DNA from: Pegea sp. RAD2-039
Lineage: Eukaryota > Chordata > Thaliacea > Salpida > Salpidae
Direction: 5' to 3'
Length of the DNA: 64,000 nucleotides
Assembly (NCBI GenBank): GCA_034620365.1
Contig: JAQGEQ010000363.1
Coordinates: forward strand, 1,736,001-1,800,000
In this document: positions 1 through 13,976 of the stretch, in pieces
Layout: each line of letters opens with the position of its first letter
Position numbering within the stretch: the first letter of the stretch is position 1
Made by a program: the position numbers and the translations under genes
The notes under the pieces: model-generated
What the model was told of the DNA's origin: nothing
What the model saw: the letters and a program-made list of their open reading frames with translations, nothing else
Databases searched by the model: none

Positions 1-424
1 TTAATTTTCTTCAAGTTCCAAGTTGATGTTTTTACTTTAATTCAGTTTGCAGCTTTTTAAATATCTATACAAGAAACATTTTTGTAAAATTAATTATTAT
101 AAATTTTAAATTATCCTAATAGTTTTTTTACTTTTATTATAGCAGTTAATCATTAAATAAGTGAATGCAAAAAATTTTATAAATATTCATAAATGAGTTT
201 TAATAATTATTATGTTTATAATATTTATTTGGATATACGCCGAAACCCATATTTGTAAACACTAATATATCTAATGCTTAGAAATTTCTGGAAAAGATTA
301 ACAGACAACATTTTTCAGTTGGTAGATATTCTTCAAATTTCTTAATAGCAGAATTCCAATCACCAAAGTTTATGATCTGTAGAAAATGAATAAAACAACA
401 TTATTTGTTAAATTAAAACTATTA
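1..424. other. AT-rich left flank, no gene seen
   Basis: Very AT-rich DNA with no open frame, splice-site pair or repeat that I can support. It ends where the tandem repeat array begins. It has no similarity to the right ends of the repeat units, so it is true flanking sequence. Confidence 0.6.
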
Positions 425-1762
425 CAGAAAAGCACTTGAACTTTTGTGCTTACTAGTGGGTGACAGTAAAAAACCAATACAAAATTTCCTACAAAATCAG
501 TATAAGCATTTTTACTTTTCTTCTTCTGGAAGAATATTAAGATTGTTGAAACGAGACATTAAGTGAACATCAGCTGGTGATTTGTAATTTTATTATAAAA
601 CAATTGATCTATTTTAATTTTGCATTAAAAACCAAATAAATAACTTGATAGATTCACAAAATTAATAGAAATTATTTAAAACACTTTTTTGTTGTTGACA
701 TCAAAATGACAATTTTGGATGCTTGGTGAGATTCATTCAATTTGTGATAAAAATATGATTAGAAAGTTGATTCTATAGAATCAATACATACATAGAAAAT
801 ATAAAATCAATATTTCAATTCCTATTTATTATATTTTCCTATATATCTTATTATTTATCATAATTTTGTAGAAGAGTCTTCATAATTGAGCTTTAATATT
901 AGAGATCCTCTAGTTCTTATTATTTTATAAAACTTATTACAATACAAAAACTGATATCAATCAGATGAAACGTCAGAAAGATGATTTTCTTGAAGAGACT
1001 TATCCTAATTTAAGAAGATTGTTCGAAGAAAGTTTCTGCAAAAACAAACCTAAGAAAATTATGAACGAAATATTTGAAGTAAAATTGATAAAAGAAAACT
1101 GTTTATACATGAACATTTGTATATTTTCTATAGTCTGTCATTTGTTCATTAATTTGAAAGCAAACATTTACTTTTTAATAAAACATAATTTTGAAAAGTT
1201 TTTTAAAACCATAAAGTTACTTGGGATATCAAAAAACAGCTAAGCATTTTCTTTTGTTAGATTTATACATTATTATTGTAAAAACTGGTTTATTGATATC
1301 AAGATTAAATTACTTAAAAGAATCAAGCTAACTTATTAAGTTTTTGAGAACAATAAAGAAACATTACTTATGATATTTTAAACAACAGATTAGTTCTTTA
1401 GCCGTTTTGTTTAATTTTACTTACTGCATTAAATAGTTTGAAATATAATAAATAAATATGTATCATGGAATATATATAATTTATAATATCTACTTACTAG
1501 CGTTATAATTATATTATAACTTTTTTTTTTAATCTTTATAGTTGAGTTTGAAATATTACTTGACATGAAAGATTTTAATAAAAAAGTTTTAAGTGGAACA
1601 AGATGATAACTTGATTTTGAAAGTTGTTCACTGAAGCAACAATATATTTGATTAAAAGTCATTTTGATAAAAAGTATTTTCTAAAGCTTATCAAAAATAC
1701 AAAACTTTTTCCAGTTTGAATCACATTTGTGTTTGCATCTAATAATATACTAGATTGTAGAT

Positions 1763-3383
1763 ATGAAAAATCAAATGCTTAAAACTATCTTAGATTTAAA
1801 AACAGTTTTTTGGGATTTTACTAAATCATTCAAAGTATTTTATCATTTTTTAAATCTTTCTGTTCAAAAAAACTTGCTTCTGTGTTTTTTTCATCACTTT
1901 TTACAAAATCTGATAAATGATTATTTTTCAGTAGATTTTAGCTCAGATTGTTATATAAACTCTGTTTTTTACGTTGAGGCTTCTTTGCTTAATCGACCTG
2001 CTGTCAGCCAGGAGGTTTCTGTCATCGAATTTGGATCTTGGTAAGCTGATATTTTTCTGTTGGATAAGTTAGGTGTACAAGTGCCTACTTTGCTGTAATG
2101 TTTCAAGTTTCATATACTTTTTATATCTGCGCTGTTTTTGGTTGATATATCTAGATAAATAGTTCTCAGTTCTCTTTGCTGCATTTTTTTTGCTGCAGTT
2201 TGTTTTGAAATTATTATTGATAAAGTATTAGTAACTTATGTACTGCCAGACGATTTATCGTAATACTTGAATTTATTTGTTTGTTTATCAGCTGACATTT
2301 ATGTTCTTTAGGCTGGCCATCAACTGAATGAAATGGAATGTTTGTTTCGTCCCAGTCAGCTTTAGTTACTCAGCCCTTGTTAGATCTTCTTCAAGTTTAG
2401 CTAAGCCCAAAGGTGCTTACCCAAAATAAAATGTCTTTTCCCACATAAGCGACAATCAAATTCTTTTTTTTACTGTGTTACGTGGTGTCTTGTGAGATCG
2501 TCTTTTCGATCTGTTGAATAATTACAGACAGTGCATGGAAACTTCTTCTTTACATTTTGATGTTTTCTTTTCACATGCATCTCATGAATTTTCTTATTTC
2601 CAAAAATCTTTTCACAAAAATTGCAGTGATGAAGATCAGCTGTCATCAAAATATTTCATTAAACAATTTGTTTAAATCAAATAAAAGATCTAAAATTTTG
2701 AGTAATTCAGGATTTCTTTTCAATTTCTTTATTTGATTTTGAGGAGTTTCAGCTGGAAAAGTTGCTGCTGGTTATTTGTAAGTTTTTATTTGCGATTTTT
2801 ATTTAAATAAGTAAATGACAAATCACCATCTTAGAGTTTTTAGTAGCTTGTTATCTGCATCTCTCGGGTACTTTTACCTGTCGATGGATAACATCAACTT
2901 AAAAAATTGCTGATAGTTATTCTTGTTTGAAGTCATTTCACGAGTTGTTAACGTGAAGTGTTTTTCTGCAAGGTCAGCGCTTTCAGTCCATCTCTTTTTG
3001 TATCTTTAACCAAAGTTGATTGGGGCGTGACAGAATTGAATTTGCTCAACAAGATTGGAGCTTTTCGATTCCTTTGTAATTAAGGTAAGTAACATCAAGT
3101 ATTTGTGTTTTGATTTTGGTGTAATTTAGAACAAGTTGTAGACAAATAAGTAATGGTTAGATGTTACAAATAACTAAATACTGCAAACCTAAAATTATTT
3201 TCAGAACATCTTCGTGACAGCTTCCTGTAGCAGGTCGGTGTTATCTCGATCTACTTTCTCTCATGTCAATAGTATTACAAGCCTTCAACGAAATATTCTG
3301 TATCTTTAAATTTGACCCCAACTATCACTTATGTCGTTGACTATCTATAATCTCGTAGAAGTGTTTTTTTCACCGTAAATAAA
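1763..3383 (+). other. Possible plus-strand spliced transcript (unit 1)
   Basis: A 93-codon reading frame starts at 1763 and runs into a good donor (GTAAGC, near 2041). Further on there is a strong GT-AG pair (GTAAGT at 3085, TTTTCAG ending at 3204), and an AATAAA signal at 3378-3383. The same signals recur in units 2 and 3; their introns lie near 6908-7027 and 10737-10854. The predicted peptide resembles nothing I know. Between units 1 and 3 nearly all its differences change the amino acid, which argues against a constrained protein. A non-coding RNA or the decayed end of a gene is the better reading. Confidence 0.3.
2421..2639 (-). pseudogene. C2H2 zinc-finger fragment, unit 1
   Basis: The minus strand encodes two clear C2H2 fingers. 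The first reads C-x2-C followed by HEMHVKRKH. The second begins FPCTVCNYSTDRKDDLTRHH, but a Gln replaces its expected last His. They are joined by a short basic linker. An in-frame TAA at 2470-2472 follows. The same frame then continues into a third Cys pair (DCRLC) and reaches a good splice donor (GTAAGC) at about 2420. An acceptor-like TGACAG precedes the first finger. Known: tandem C2H2 fingers bind DNA. Inferred: the lost His and the stop make this a decayed exon, unless a small intron removes the stop. No KRAB, BTB or other partner domain was found. Confidence 0.6.
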
Positions 3384-6243
3384 GTTGTTGTTGTATTTGT
3401 CATAACTATAAAGAAAATAAAGAAAATATTTGACAATTTTCAATGTAACTTGTTTATGTCATCAAAGCAAATGTAACAGATTGAAAATAAAGCTTTTAAA
3501 AGTGAGTTTATTCAGAATCAAGTTTATGATATCAGTATTGGAGGTAAAACTTTTGCAATTTTAACAGTAAAGTTGGTGAACCAGCTTGCTATACACAGCG
3601 ATAGGTTTCTATGATATTGTTGTGACCTAATTTAAATAAATTTTATATCTTCAAAAAAGGTGGTTGTAGCTAAATTTTTAATTTAACAATAAATATACTT
3701 TTTTTATTTTAAGCTAATAACACCCAAAAGCGGGATTAATATCAACTAATATCAAAACTGTTTTAATTTTTGCAATTCGGTTTTAGAGCTAACTGCCATT
3801 ATTGTAAAACATACAAATTTTACTACAAATAAAAGTTATATAAAATTTTAGCAATGAAATGAACTTTAAAATTAAAAAATTGTATTTTATCAAAACTTCC
3901 ACTATTGGCATTTTAGCAAATGTTGTAATATCAAAAGCTTTTTGAAAAGCAAAAAGTTTTTTCTTAATTTGAGTAGTCTCGACTTTGGCAGTGAAGTTTT
4001 CTTAAAATTTTAAAACTGTTGGTGTCGAGCCATTTAAGACCGCCTCCTTCCACTTCTTTGACTCAATATTATACAAGATTTTTCCATCTGTCTATAAACA
4101 TCACACTTTGGTAAAGTCCTTCAGATACCATCAAATATCATTCAGTGTTAATATTCTTCATTTTATTACTTTTGGAGATGAAAGTTTATCTTAAATTCAT
4201 TTTTATTAGTGTTGAATATTTAACATAATCTTTACTTAATACAACTATATACAAGTACTTGAACTTTTATGCTTTCTAGTGGGTGACAGTAAAAAACCAA
4301 TACAAAATTTCTTAAAAAATCAGTATAAGCATTTCTACTTTTCTTCTTCTGGAAGAATATTGACATTGTTGAAACGGGACATTAAGTGAATATCAGCTGG
4401 TGATTTGTAATTTTATTATAAAACAATTGATCTATTTTAATTTTGCATTAAAAACCAAATAAATAACTTGATAGATTCACAAAATTAATAGAAATTATTT
4501 AAAACACTTTTTTGTTGTTGACATCAAAATGACAATTTTGGATGCTTGGTGATATTCATTCAATTTGTGATAAAAATATGATTAGAAAGTTGATTCTATA
4601 GAATCAATACATACATAGAAAATATCAAATCAATATTTCACTTCCTATTTATTATAGTTTCTTATATATCTTATTATTTATCATAAATTTTGTAGAAGAG
4701 TCTTCATAATTGAGCTTTAATATTAGAGATCCTCTAGTTCTTATTATTTTTATAAAACTTATCACAATACAAAAACTAATATCAATCAGATGAAACATCA
4801 GAAAGATGATTTTCTTGAAGAGACTTATCCTAATTTAAGATGATTATTCGAAGGAAGTTTCTGCAAAAACAAACCTAAGAAAATTATGAACGAAATATTT
4901 GAAGTAAAATTGATAAAAGAAAACTGTTTACTCATGAACATTTGTACATTTTCTAGAGTCTGACATTTGTTCATTAATTTGAAAGCAAGCATTTACTTTT
5001 TAATAAAACATAATTTTGAAAAGTTTTTTAAAACCATAAAGTTACTTGGGATATCAAAAAACAGCTAAGCATTTTCTTTTGTTAGATTTATACATTATTA
5101 TTGTAAAAACTGTAATATTGATATCAAGATTAAATTACTTAAAAGAATCAAGCTAACTTGTTAAGTTTTTGAGAACAATAAAGAAACATTGCTTATGATA
5201 TTTTAAACAACAGAATAGTTCTTTAGTCGTTTTGTTTAATTTTACTTACTGTATTAAATAGTTTGAAATATAATAAACAAATATGTATCATGGAATATAT
5301 ATAATTTATATTATCTACTTACTACCGTTATAATTATATTATAACTTTTTTTTAATCTTTATAGTTGAGTTTGACATATTACTTGAAATGAAAGATTTTA
5401 ATAAAAAAGCTTTAAGTGTAACAAGATGTTAATTTGATTTTGAAAGTTGTTCACTGAGGCAACTATATATTTGATTAAAAGTCATTTTGATAAAAAGTAT
5501 TTTCTAAAGCTTAACAAAAATACAAAACTTTTTCCAGTTTGAATCACATTTGTGTTTGCATCTAATAATATACTAGATTGTAGATATGAAAAATCAAATG
5601 CTTAAAACTATCTTAGATTTAAAAACAGTTTTTTGGGATTTTACTAGATCATTCAAAGTATTTTATCATTTTTTAAATCTTTCTGTTCAAAAAAACTTGC
5701 TTCTGTGTTTTTTTCATCACTTTTTACAAAATCTGATAAATGATTATTTTTCAGTAGATTTTAGCTCAGATTGTTATATAAACTCTGTTTTTTACGTTGA
5801 GGCTTCTTTGCTTAATCGACCTGCTGTCAGCCAGGAGGTTTCTGTCATCGAATTTGGATCTTGGTAAGCTGATATTCTTCTGTTGGATAAGTTAGGTGTA
5901 CAAGTGCCTACTTTGCTGTAATGTTTCAAGTTTCATATACTTTTTATATCTGCGCTGTTTTTGGTTGATATATCTAGATAAATAGTTCTCAGTTCTCTTT
6001 GCTGCATTTTTTTTGCTGCAGTTTGTTTTGAAATTATTATTGATAAAGTATTAGTAACTTATGTACTGCCAGACGATTTATCGTAATACTTGAATTTATT
6101 TGTTTGTTTATCAGCTGACATTTATGTTCTTTAGGCTGGCCATCAACTGAATGAAATGGAATGTTTGTTTCGTCCCAGTCAGCTTTAGTTACTCAGCCCT
6201 TGTTAGATCTTCTTCAAGTTTAGCTAAGCCCAAAGGTGCTTAC

Positions 6244-6462
6244 CCAAAATAAAATGTCTTTTCCCACATAAGCGACAATCAAATTCTTTTTTTTACTGTG
6301 TTACGTGGTGTCTTGTGAGATCGTCTTTTCGATCTGTTGAATAATTACAGACAGTGCATGGAAACTTCTTCTTTACATTTTGATGTTTTCTTTTCACATG
6401 CATCTCATGAATTTTCTTATTTCCAAAAATCTTTTCACAAAAATTGCAGTGATGAAGATCAG
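6244..6462 (-). pseudogene. C2H2 zinc-finger fragment, unit 2
   Basis: This copy of the fragment at 2421-2639 is identical over the finger region, including the in-frame TAA between fingers 2 and 3. Identity may reflect recent duplication or gene conversion rather than selection, because the flanking non-coding DNA is nearly as similar. Confidence 0.6.
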
Positions 6463-9400
6463 CTGTCATCAAAATATTTCATTAAACAATTTGTTTAAAT
6501 CAAATAAAAGATCTAAAATTTTGAGTAATTCAGGATTTCTTTTCAATTTCTTTATTTGATTTTGAGGAGTTTCAGCTGGAAAAGTTGCTGCTGGTTATTT
6601 GTAAGTTTTTATTTGCGATTTTTATTTAAATAAGTAAATGACAAATCACCATCTTAGAGTTTTTAGTAGCTTGTTATCTGCATCTATCGGGTACTTTTAC
6701 CTGTCGATGGATAACATCAACTTAAAAAATTGCTGATAGTTATTCTTGTTTGAAGTCATTTCACGAGTTGTTAACGTGAAGTGTTTTTCTGCAAGGTCAG
6801 CGCTTTCAGTCCATCTCTTTTTGTATCTTTAACCAAAGTTGATTGGGGCGTGACAGAATTGAATATGCTCAACAAGATTGGAGCTTTTCGATTCCTTTGT
6901 AATTAAGGTAAGTAACATCAAGTATTTGTGTTTTGATTTTGGTGTAATTTAGAACAAGTTGTAGACAAATAAGTAATGGTTAGATGTTACAAATAACTAA
7001 ATACTGCAAACCTAAAATTATTTTCAGAACATCTTCGTGACAGCTTCCTGTAGCAGGTCGGTGTTATCTCGATCTACTTTCTCTCATGTCAATAGTATTA
7101 CAAGCCTTCAACGAAATATTCTGTATCTTTAAATTTGACCCCAACTATCACTTATGTCGTTGACTATCTATAATCTCGTAGAAGTGTTTTTTTCACCGTA
7201 AATAAAGTTGTTGTTGCATTTGTCATAATTACAAAGAAAATAAAAAAAAACATTTGACAATTTTCAATGTAACTTGTTTATGTCATCAAAGCAAATTTAA
7301 CAGATTGAAAATAAAGCTTTTAAAAGTGAGTTTATTCAGTATCAAGTTTTTGATATCGGTATTAGAGGTAAAACTTTTGCAATTTTAACAGTAAAGTTGG
7401 TGAACCAGCTTGCTATACACAGCGATAGGTTTCTATGATATTGTTGTGACCTAATTTAAATAAATTTTATATCTTCAAAAAAGGTGGTTGTAGCTAAATT
7501 TTTAATTTAACAATAAATATACTTTTTTTATTTTAAGCTAATAACACCCAAAAGCGGGATTAATATCAACTAATATCAAAACTGTTTTAATTTTTGCAAT
7601 TCGGTTTTAGAGCTAACTGCCATTATTGTAAAACATACAAATTTTACTACAAATAAAAGTTATATAAAATTTTAGCAATGAAATGAACTTTAAAATTAAA
7701 AAATTGTATTTTATCAAAACTTCCACTATTGGCATTTTAGCAAATGTTGTAATATCAAAAGCTTTTTGAAAAGCAAAAAGTTTTTTCTTAATTTGAGTAG
7801 TCTCGACTTTGGCAGTGAAGTTTTCTTAAAATTTTAAAACTGTTGGTGTCGAGCCATTTAAGACCGCCTCCTTCCACTTCTTTGACTCAATATTATACAA
7901 GATTTTTCCATCTGTCTATAAACATCACACTTTGGTAAAGTCCTTCAGATACCATCAAATATCATTCAGTGTTAATATTCTTCATTTTATTACTTTTGGA
8001 GATGAAAGTTTATCTTAAATTCATTTTTATTAATGTTGAATATTTAACATAATCTTTACTTAATACAACTATATACAAGTACTTGAACTTTTATGCTTTC
8101 TAGTGGGTGACAGTAAAAAACCAATACAAAATTTCTTAAAAAATCAGTATAAGCATTTCTACTTTTCTTCTTCTGGAAGAATATTGACATTGTTGAAACG
8201 GGACATTAAGTGAATATCAGCTGGTGATTTGTAATTTTATTATAAAACAATTGATCTATTTTAATTTTGCATTAAAAACCAAATAAATAACTTGATAGAT
8301 TCACAAAATTAATAGAAATTATTTAAAACACTTTTTTGTTGTTGACATCAAAATGACAATTTTGGATGCTTGGTGATATTCATTCAATTTGTGATAAAAA
8401 TATGATTAGAAAGTTGATTCTATAGAATCAATACATACATAGAAAATATCAAATCAATATTTCACTTCCTATTTATTATAGTTTCTTATATATCTTATTA
8501 TTTATCATAAATTTTGTAGAAGAGTCTTCATAATTGAGCTTTAATATTAGAGATCCTCTAGTTCTTATTATTTTTATAAAACTTATCACAATACAAAAAC
8601 TAATATCAATCAGATGAAACATCAGAAAGATGATTTTCTTGAAGAGACTTATCCTAATTTAAGATGATTATTCGAAGGAAGTTTCTGCAAAAACAAACCT
8701 AAGAAAATTATGAACGAAATATTTGAAGTAAAATTGATAAAAGAAAACTGTTTACTCATGAACATTTGTACATTTTCTAGAGTCTGACATTTGTTCATTA
8801 ATTTGAAAGCAAGCATTTACTTTTTAATAAAACATAATTTTGAAAAGTTTTTTAAAACCATAAAGTTACTTGGGATATCAAAAAACAGCTAAGCATTTTC
8901 TTTTGTTAGATTTATACATTATTATTGTAAAAACTGGTTTATTGATATCAAGATTAAATTACTTAAAAGAATCAAGCTAACTTATTAAGTTTTTGAGAAC
9001 AATAAAGAAACATTACTTATGATATTTTAAACAACAGATTAGTTCTTTAGCCGTTTTGTTTAATTTTACTTACTGCATTAAATAGTTTGAAATATAATAA
9101 ATAAATATGTATCATGGAATATATATAATTTATAATATCTACTTACTAGCGTTATAATTATATTATAACTTTTTTTTTAATCTTTATAGTTGAGTTTGAA
9201 ATATTACTTGACATGAAAGATTTTAATAAAAAAGTTTTAAGTGGAACAAGATGATAACTTGATTTTGAAAGTTGTTCACTGAAGCAACAATATATTTGAT
9301 TAAAAGTCATTTTGATAAAAAGTATTTTCTAAAGCTTAACAAAAATACAAAACTTTTTCCAGTTTGAATCACATTTGTGTTTGCATCTAATAATATACTA

Positions 9401-10066
9401 GATTGTAGATATGAAAAATCAAATGCTTAAAACTATCTTAGATTTAAAAACAGTTTTTGGGGATTTTACAAAATCATTCAAAGTATTTTATCATTTTTTA
9501 AATCTTTCTGTTCAAAAAAACTTGCTTCTGTGTTTTTTTCATCACTTTTTACAAATTCTGATAAATGATTATTTTTCAGTAGTTTTTAGCTCAGATTGTT
9601 ATATAAACTCTGTTTTTCACGTTGAGGCTTCTTTGCTTAGTCGACCTGCTGTCAGCCAGGAGGTTTCTGTCATCGAATTTAGATCTTGGTAAGTTGATAT
9701 TCTTCTGTTGGATAAGTTAGGTGTACAAGTGCCTACTTTGCTGTAATGTTTCAAGTTTCATAGACTTTTAATATACCTGCGCTGTTTTTGGTTGATATAT
9801 CTAGATAAATAGTTCTCAGTTCTCTTTGCTGCATGCCACTAATGTTTGTTTTGAAATTATTATTGATAAAGTATTAGTAACTTGTGTACTGCCAGACGAT
9901 TTATCGTAATACTTGAATTTATTTGTTTGTTTATCAGCTGACATTTATGTTCTTTAGGCTGGCCATCAACTGAATGAAATGGAATGTTTGTTTCGTCCCA
10001 GTCAGCTTTAGTTACTCAGCCCTTGTTAGATCTTCTTCAAGTTTAGCTAAGCCCAAAGATGCTTAC

Positions 10067-10286
10067 CCAAAATAAAATGTCCTTTCCCACATAAGCGACA
10101 ATCAAATTCTTTTTTTTTACTGTGTTACGTGGTGTCTTGTGAGATCGTCTTTTCGATCTGTTGAATAATTACAGACAGTGCATGGAAACTTCTTCTTTAC
10201 ATTTTGATGTTTTCTTTTCACATGCATCTCATGAATTTTCTTATTTCCAAAAATCTTTTCACAAAAATTGCAGTGATGAAGATCAG
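10067..10286 (-). pseudogene. C2H2 zinc-finger fragment, unit 3 (frameshifted)
   Basis: Same two-finger sequence as in units 1 and 2. The T-run that separates fingers 2 and 3 is one base longer (nine rather than eight on the plus strand), which shifts the frame into the third Cys pair. This extra lesion supports the view that the fingers in the array are no longer under strong selection. Confidence 0.6.
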
Positions 10287-11640
10287 CTGTCATCAAAATA
10301 TTTCATTAAACAATTTGTTTAAATCAAATAAAAGATCTAAACTTTTGAGTAATTCAGGATTTCTTTTCAATTTCTTTATTTGATTTTGAGGAATTTCAGC
10401 TGGAAAAAGTTGCTGCTGGTTATTTGTAAGTTTTTATTTGCGATTTTTATTTAAATAAATAAATGACAGATCACCATCTTAGAGCTTTTAGTAGCTTGTT
10501 ATCTGCATCTATCGAATGGGTACTTTTACCTGTCGATGGAAGACATAAACTTCAAAAATTGCTGATAGTTATTCTTGTTTGAAGTCATTTCACGAATTGT
10601 TAACGTGAAGTGTTTTTCTGCAAGGTCAGCGCTTTCAGTCCATCTCTTTTTGTATCTTTAACCAAAGTTGATTGGGGCGTGACAGAATTGAATATGCTCA
10701 ACAAGATTGGAGCTTTTCGATTCCTTTGTAATTAAGGTAAGTAATCAAGTTTTTGTATTTTGATTTTGGTCTAATTTAGAACAAGTTGTAGACAAATAAG
10801 TAATGGTTAGATGTTACAAATAACTAAATACTGCAACCCTTAAATTATTTTCAGAACATCTTCTTGACAGCTTCCTGTAGCAGGTCGGTGTTATCTCGAT
10901 CTACTTTCTCTCATGTCAATAGTATTACAAGCCTTCAACGAAATATTCTGTATCTTTAAATTTGACCCCAACTATCACTTATGTCGTTGACTATCTATAA
11001 TCTCGTAGAGGTGGTTTTTTCACCGTAAATAAAGTTGTTGTTGCATTTGTCATAATTATAAAGAAAATAAAAAAATATTTGACAATTTTCAATGTAACTT
11101 GTTTATGTCATCAAAGCAAATGTAACAAATTGAAAATAAAGCTTTTAAAAGTGAGTTTATTCAGTATCAAGTTTTTGATATCAGTATTGGAGGTAAAACT
11201 TTTGCAATTTAACATTAAAGTTGGTGAACCAGCTTGCTATACACAACGATAGGTTTCTATGATATTCTTCTGACCTATTTTATATAAACTTTATATCTTT
11301 AAAAAAGTCGGCTCTAGTTAAATTTCTAATTTAACAGAAAAAATGTTTTTTCTTATATTTTAGAAAGCTAATAACACCCAAAAGCGGTTTTAAAATCAAC
11401 TAATATCAAAACTGTTTTAACATTTGCAATAAATTTGGTTTTAGAGGTAACTGCCTTTCTTCTGAAACAAAGCTTCTACAAATTTTCTTGTAAATAAAAG
11501 TTATAAAAAATTTTAGCAATGAAATGATTTTAAAAATAAAAAAATTGTCTTTTATTAAAACTTTCATTTTCGACATTTTAACGAACTATCTAAAATTAAA
11601 CCTTTTTTTAAACCAGATTTTTTCTTAATATAAATATAAG

Positions 11641-13020
11641 TGGTTGATTGTATTAATGATTTCTTCTTTGCTTTCTGCCCTGGCTAACATCAAGGACGTC
11701 CCCGGCCAAAATAGGTCCTGCATAAATTCCAAGCATTTTTAAAAAATGTTTTAACTATCATTGAAAAATAACTTGGTTATATTGTTAAGTAAATCAAAAG
11801 TCAAGGTTGATTCTTATTTATTTTCACAAAATGATGGCTTCAGCAGTTTTTCTCTGGCATTTGTTTCATAAGATTAGTGATGTCTAGTGGTCTAACAATA
11901 GGATAACCACAATTTGGAATTTTGTTTTCAAATTCATTACCTACTGAATTTGTTTAATACAATTTCAGTAATTTTCTCATCAAGTGATAAATAAGACTTC
12001 TAATTTAAAAACTGTTTTCATTTTCTTCAATTATTTTGATTCATAATTTATATCTGTTACGCCTTTAAAATCTTCAAACTCTTTTGATATTAATTATTAT
12101 AAATTATGAACATTTATTACTTTTATGCTAATATATTTATGTTTTTCTTTATATTACAAAACTTACATAATTTGTCACTTGCAGCCATGCGTTCAATAAA
12201 ATGAATAAACAATTTTGAATTAAAATAATGATAATTTCTTCTAATTTATATATTTTTCAATTGTTTAAATTTCTAGTTGTATTTATTTGTATAATTATTA
12301 ATTTTACTGAAACAATTAAACAATATTTTACTCTTATAATATCTAGTTTACAAAAATGTTAGTTTAGAAAACTACTGGTTTATTTTTGATAAACGGCTTT
12401 TTAGTGTCATCATTCTAGTATTTTTAAGTTTTACATCTTTAAATTGTTATGTTTCAAATAAGAATTATTTTTTTAAAGTTGTATAATGTAATTAGACAAC
12501 GATTTTATCAAGTTTTTAGAAATATTTTTTATATAAGTTTTAGATAACTTAAGTGCTTTCTAGTAACTGATGTGTAAGTTCAAATTTTTACTTTAAATAA
12601 CTTCATCAGTAAAGTTTAGATAGTTTAAAATCTTACAACAAATCAGTTCATATTTTGTTTTTAATTTACAAAATATTATAATACTTATCCAAATTAATAA
12701 ATCAAACAAAAAATTGATTCGAAAATTTTTTTAGAAAAAACCGCTAATCATAAAAATAAATTAATTTATTATTAATATATTATTTACTCTTCTTTTTGAT
12801 GAGTGCTTCTTGAGTGCTTAATAAGTATTTTCAAAAATAAAAAGCTTCTATATAGCCTGTAGATAAATACTTTTTATACACTCCAACAATTTATCAAATT
12901 TTGTTAAGTTTCATATTTATCAAAAACATTTTTCGGCTACAACTTTTACTAGATATCACTGAATATGAAACAGATCTTAGATACTTTTATCTAAAACTTT
13001 ACCCAAGTGATGATGATGAA
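11641..13020. other. AT-rich intergenic DNA
   Basis: About 1.4 kb of AT-rich sequence between the tandem array and the next dispersed repeat. I see no coding exon, structured RNA or motif cluster in it. Confidence 0.55.
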
Positions 13021-13025
13021 GAAGA

Positions 13026-13300
13026 AATTGTCTGCCTCCGCCGAGAACAGCCATTCTGTAAGCTAGGGTAGAGATTATGGAGATCTAGTTCTTACCCATG
13101 CAGCAGGATTCCACTCTCCACGCCAACAAGATTCTGTAGCGAAACAGATGGACTGATGCAGCTACACCCAGATAGCGTCGCAGGAGCTGCCAGAACGACA
13201 CTGATAACAGTGACAAAATGTCTATGAGGTTCCAACTCCGGCTTTAAATTTGGAGTTTTGCGTCTCTTAGAAGTTTTGTTATAAAACAGACTGACTGATC
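13026..13300 (+). repeat. Dispersed repeat family, copy 1
   Basis: A GC-richer block with recognisable similarity to 55735-56010 (same orientation) and to 36395-36605 (opposite orientation). Shared tracts include GTAAGC-AGGGTAG near its start, CATGCAGCAGGATTCCACTC, GACTGATGCAGCTAC and ACTCCGGCTTTAAA-TTGGAGTTTT. The third copy ends in a tRNA-like sequence, which suggests a SINE family. This copy lacks the tRNA-like head and so appears 5'-truncated. It has no coding potential. Confidence 0.7.
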
Positions 13301-13930
13301 AATCGTTGTTCTATAAGTGGCTAGCTTCCTCAGCAAACAATTTGTAAAGTAATCATCTAAACAGAAATTTGAAAAGCTTTTCATTCAGTTTTCCCATTAT
13401 AGTAAGAACTTATCCAAATAAGTAATAATAACTTCAGTAGTAACTGCAATATTTGAAAATATTAATGATTTTTCATCATTTTAATGATTTCTTTAATTAT
13501 ACTCAGAGATTCAACAACTTTATATCTAGTGAACTAACAACTTATCTATTTTTTAAATATGTAAATTATATATTTCAATAACTTGTCACCAATAAAATTT
13601 TATTTATTTCAACAATAATCTCAATTTGAAATTTTATAAGAAATATAAAAATTCTAACTAATTTGTTTCTTATTAATTTTGACTTTTATTTTAAACTACA
13701 TTTAAATTTGAAAATATTTCAATTTAAATTTTTTTTTTAATTTGAAATAAATTTGTTGTTTTTAAATCTTTTTAATTTCTTAAAATAATTTTTTTAATTC
13801 AATTTTCTATTTTTCGGAAAATTCTTTTTTGGAGATTTTCTAAAATTTCTAAAAAAACAAACCAATCAAAAAATTAATTTTTTTATAAACAATTTCAAAA
13901 CAAAACTAAAAAATCAAACTAAAACAAACA
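13301..13930. other. AT-rich spacer downstream of the receptor gene
   Basis: Homopolymer-rich AT sequence. The TGACGTCA array of the adjacent gene stops abruptly at its right edge: the first octamer lies at 13932-13939. The 3' end of the receptor transcript probably falls here, but no single poly(A) signal stands out among many A/T runs. Confidence 0.5.
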
Positions 13931-13976
13931 ATGACGTCATAATCTCTTCGATGACGTCACAAACTCGTCGATGACG

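Larger units (their letters stand above)
425..11640. repeat. Tandem array of three ~3.8-kb units
   Basis: Three head-to-tail copies of one unit lie at about 425-4252, 4253-8080 and 8081-11640. The period is 3823-3825 bp, measured between matching start codons at 1763, 5586 and 9411. Units 1 and 2 are almost identical through their right two thirds. The last ~370 bp of unit 3 are much more diverged, and the similarity fades near 11640. Each unit carries degraded C2H2 zinc-finger coding sequence on the minus strand and, on the plus strand, a GT-AG intron followed by a poly(A) signal. The TGACGTCA octamer that fills the neighbouring gene is absent from the array. No transposase, reverse transcriptase or terminal repeats are visible, so a segmental duplication fits better than a transposon. 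Confidence 0.9.

Noticed and set aside
965..1243. 92-codon plus-strand frame in repeat unit 1
   Set aside because: The matching positions of units 2 and 3 carry a stop (AGATGA for AGAAGA), and the product has no signal or domain.
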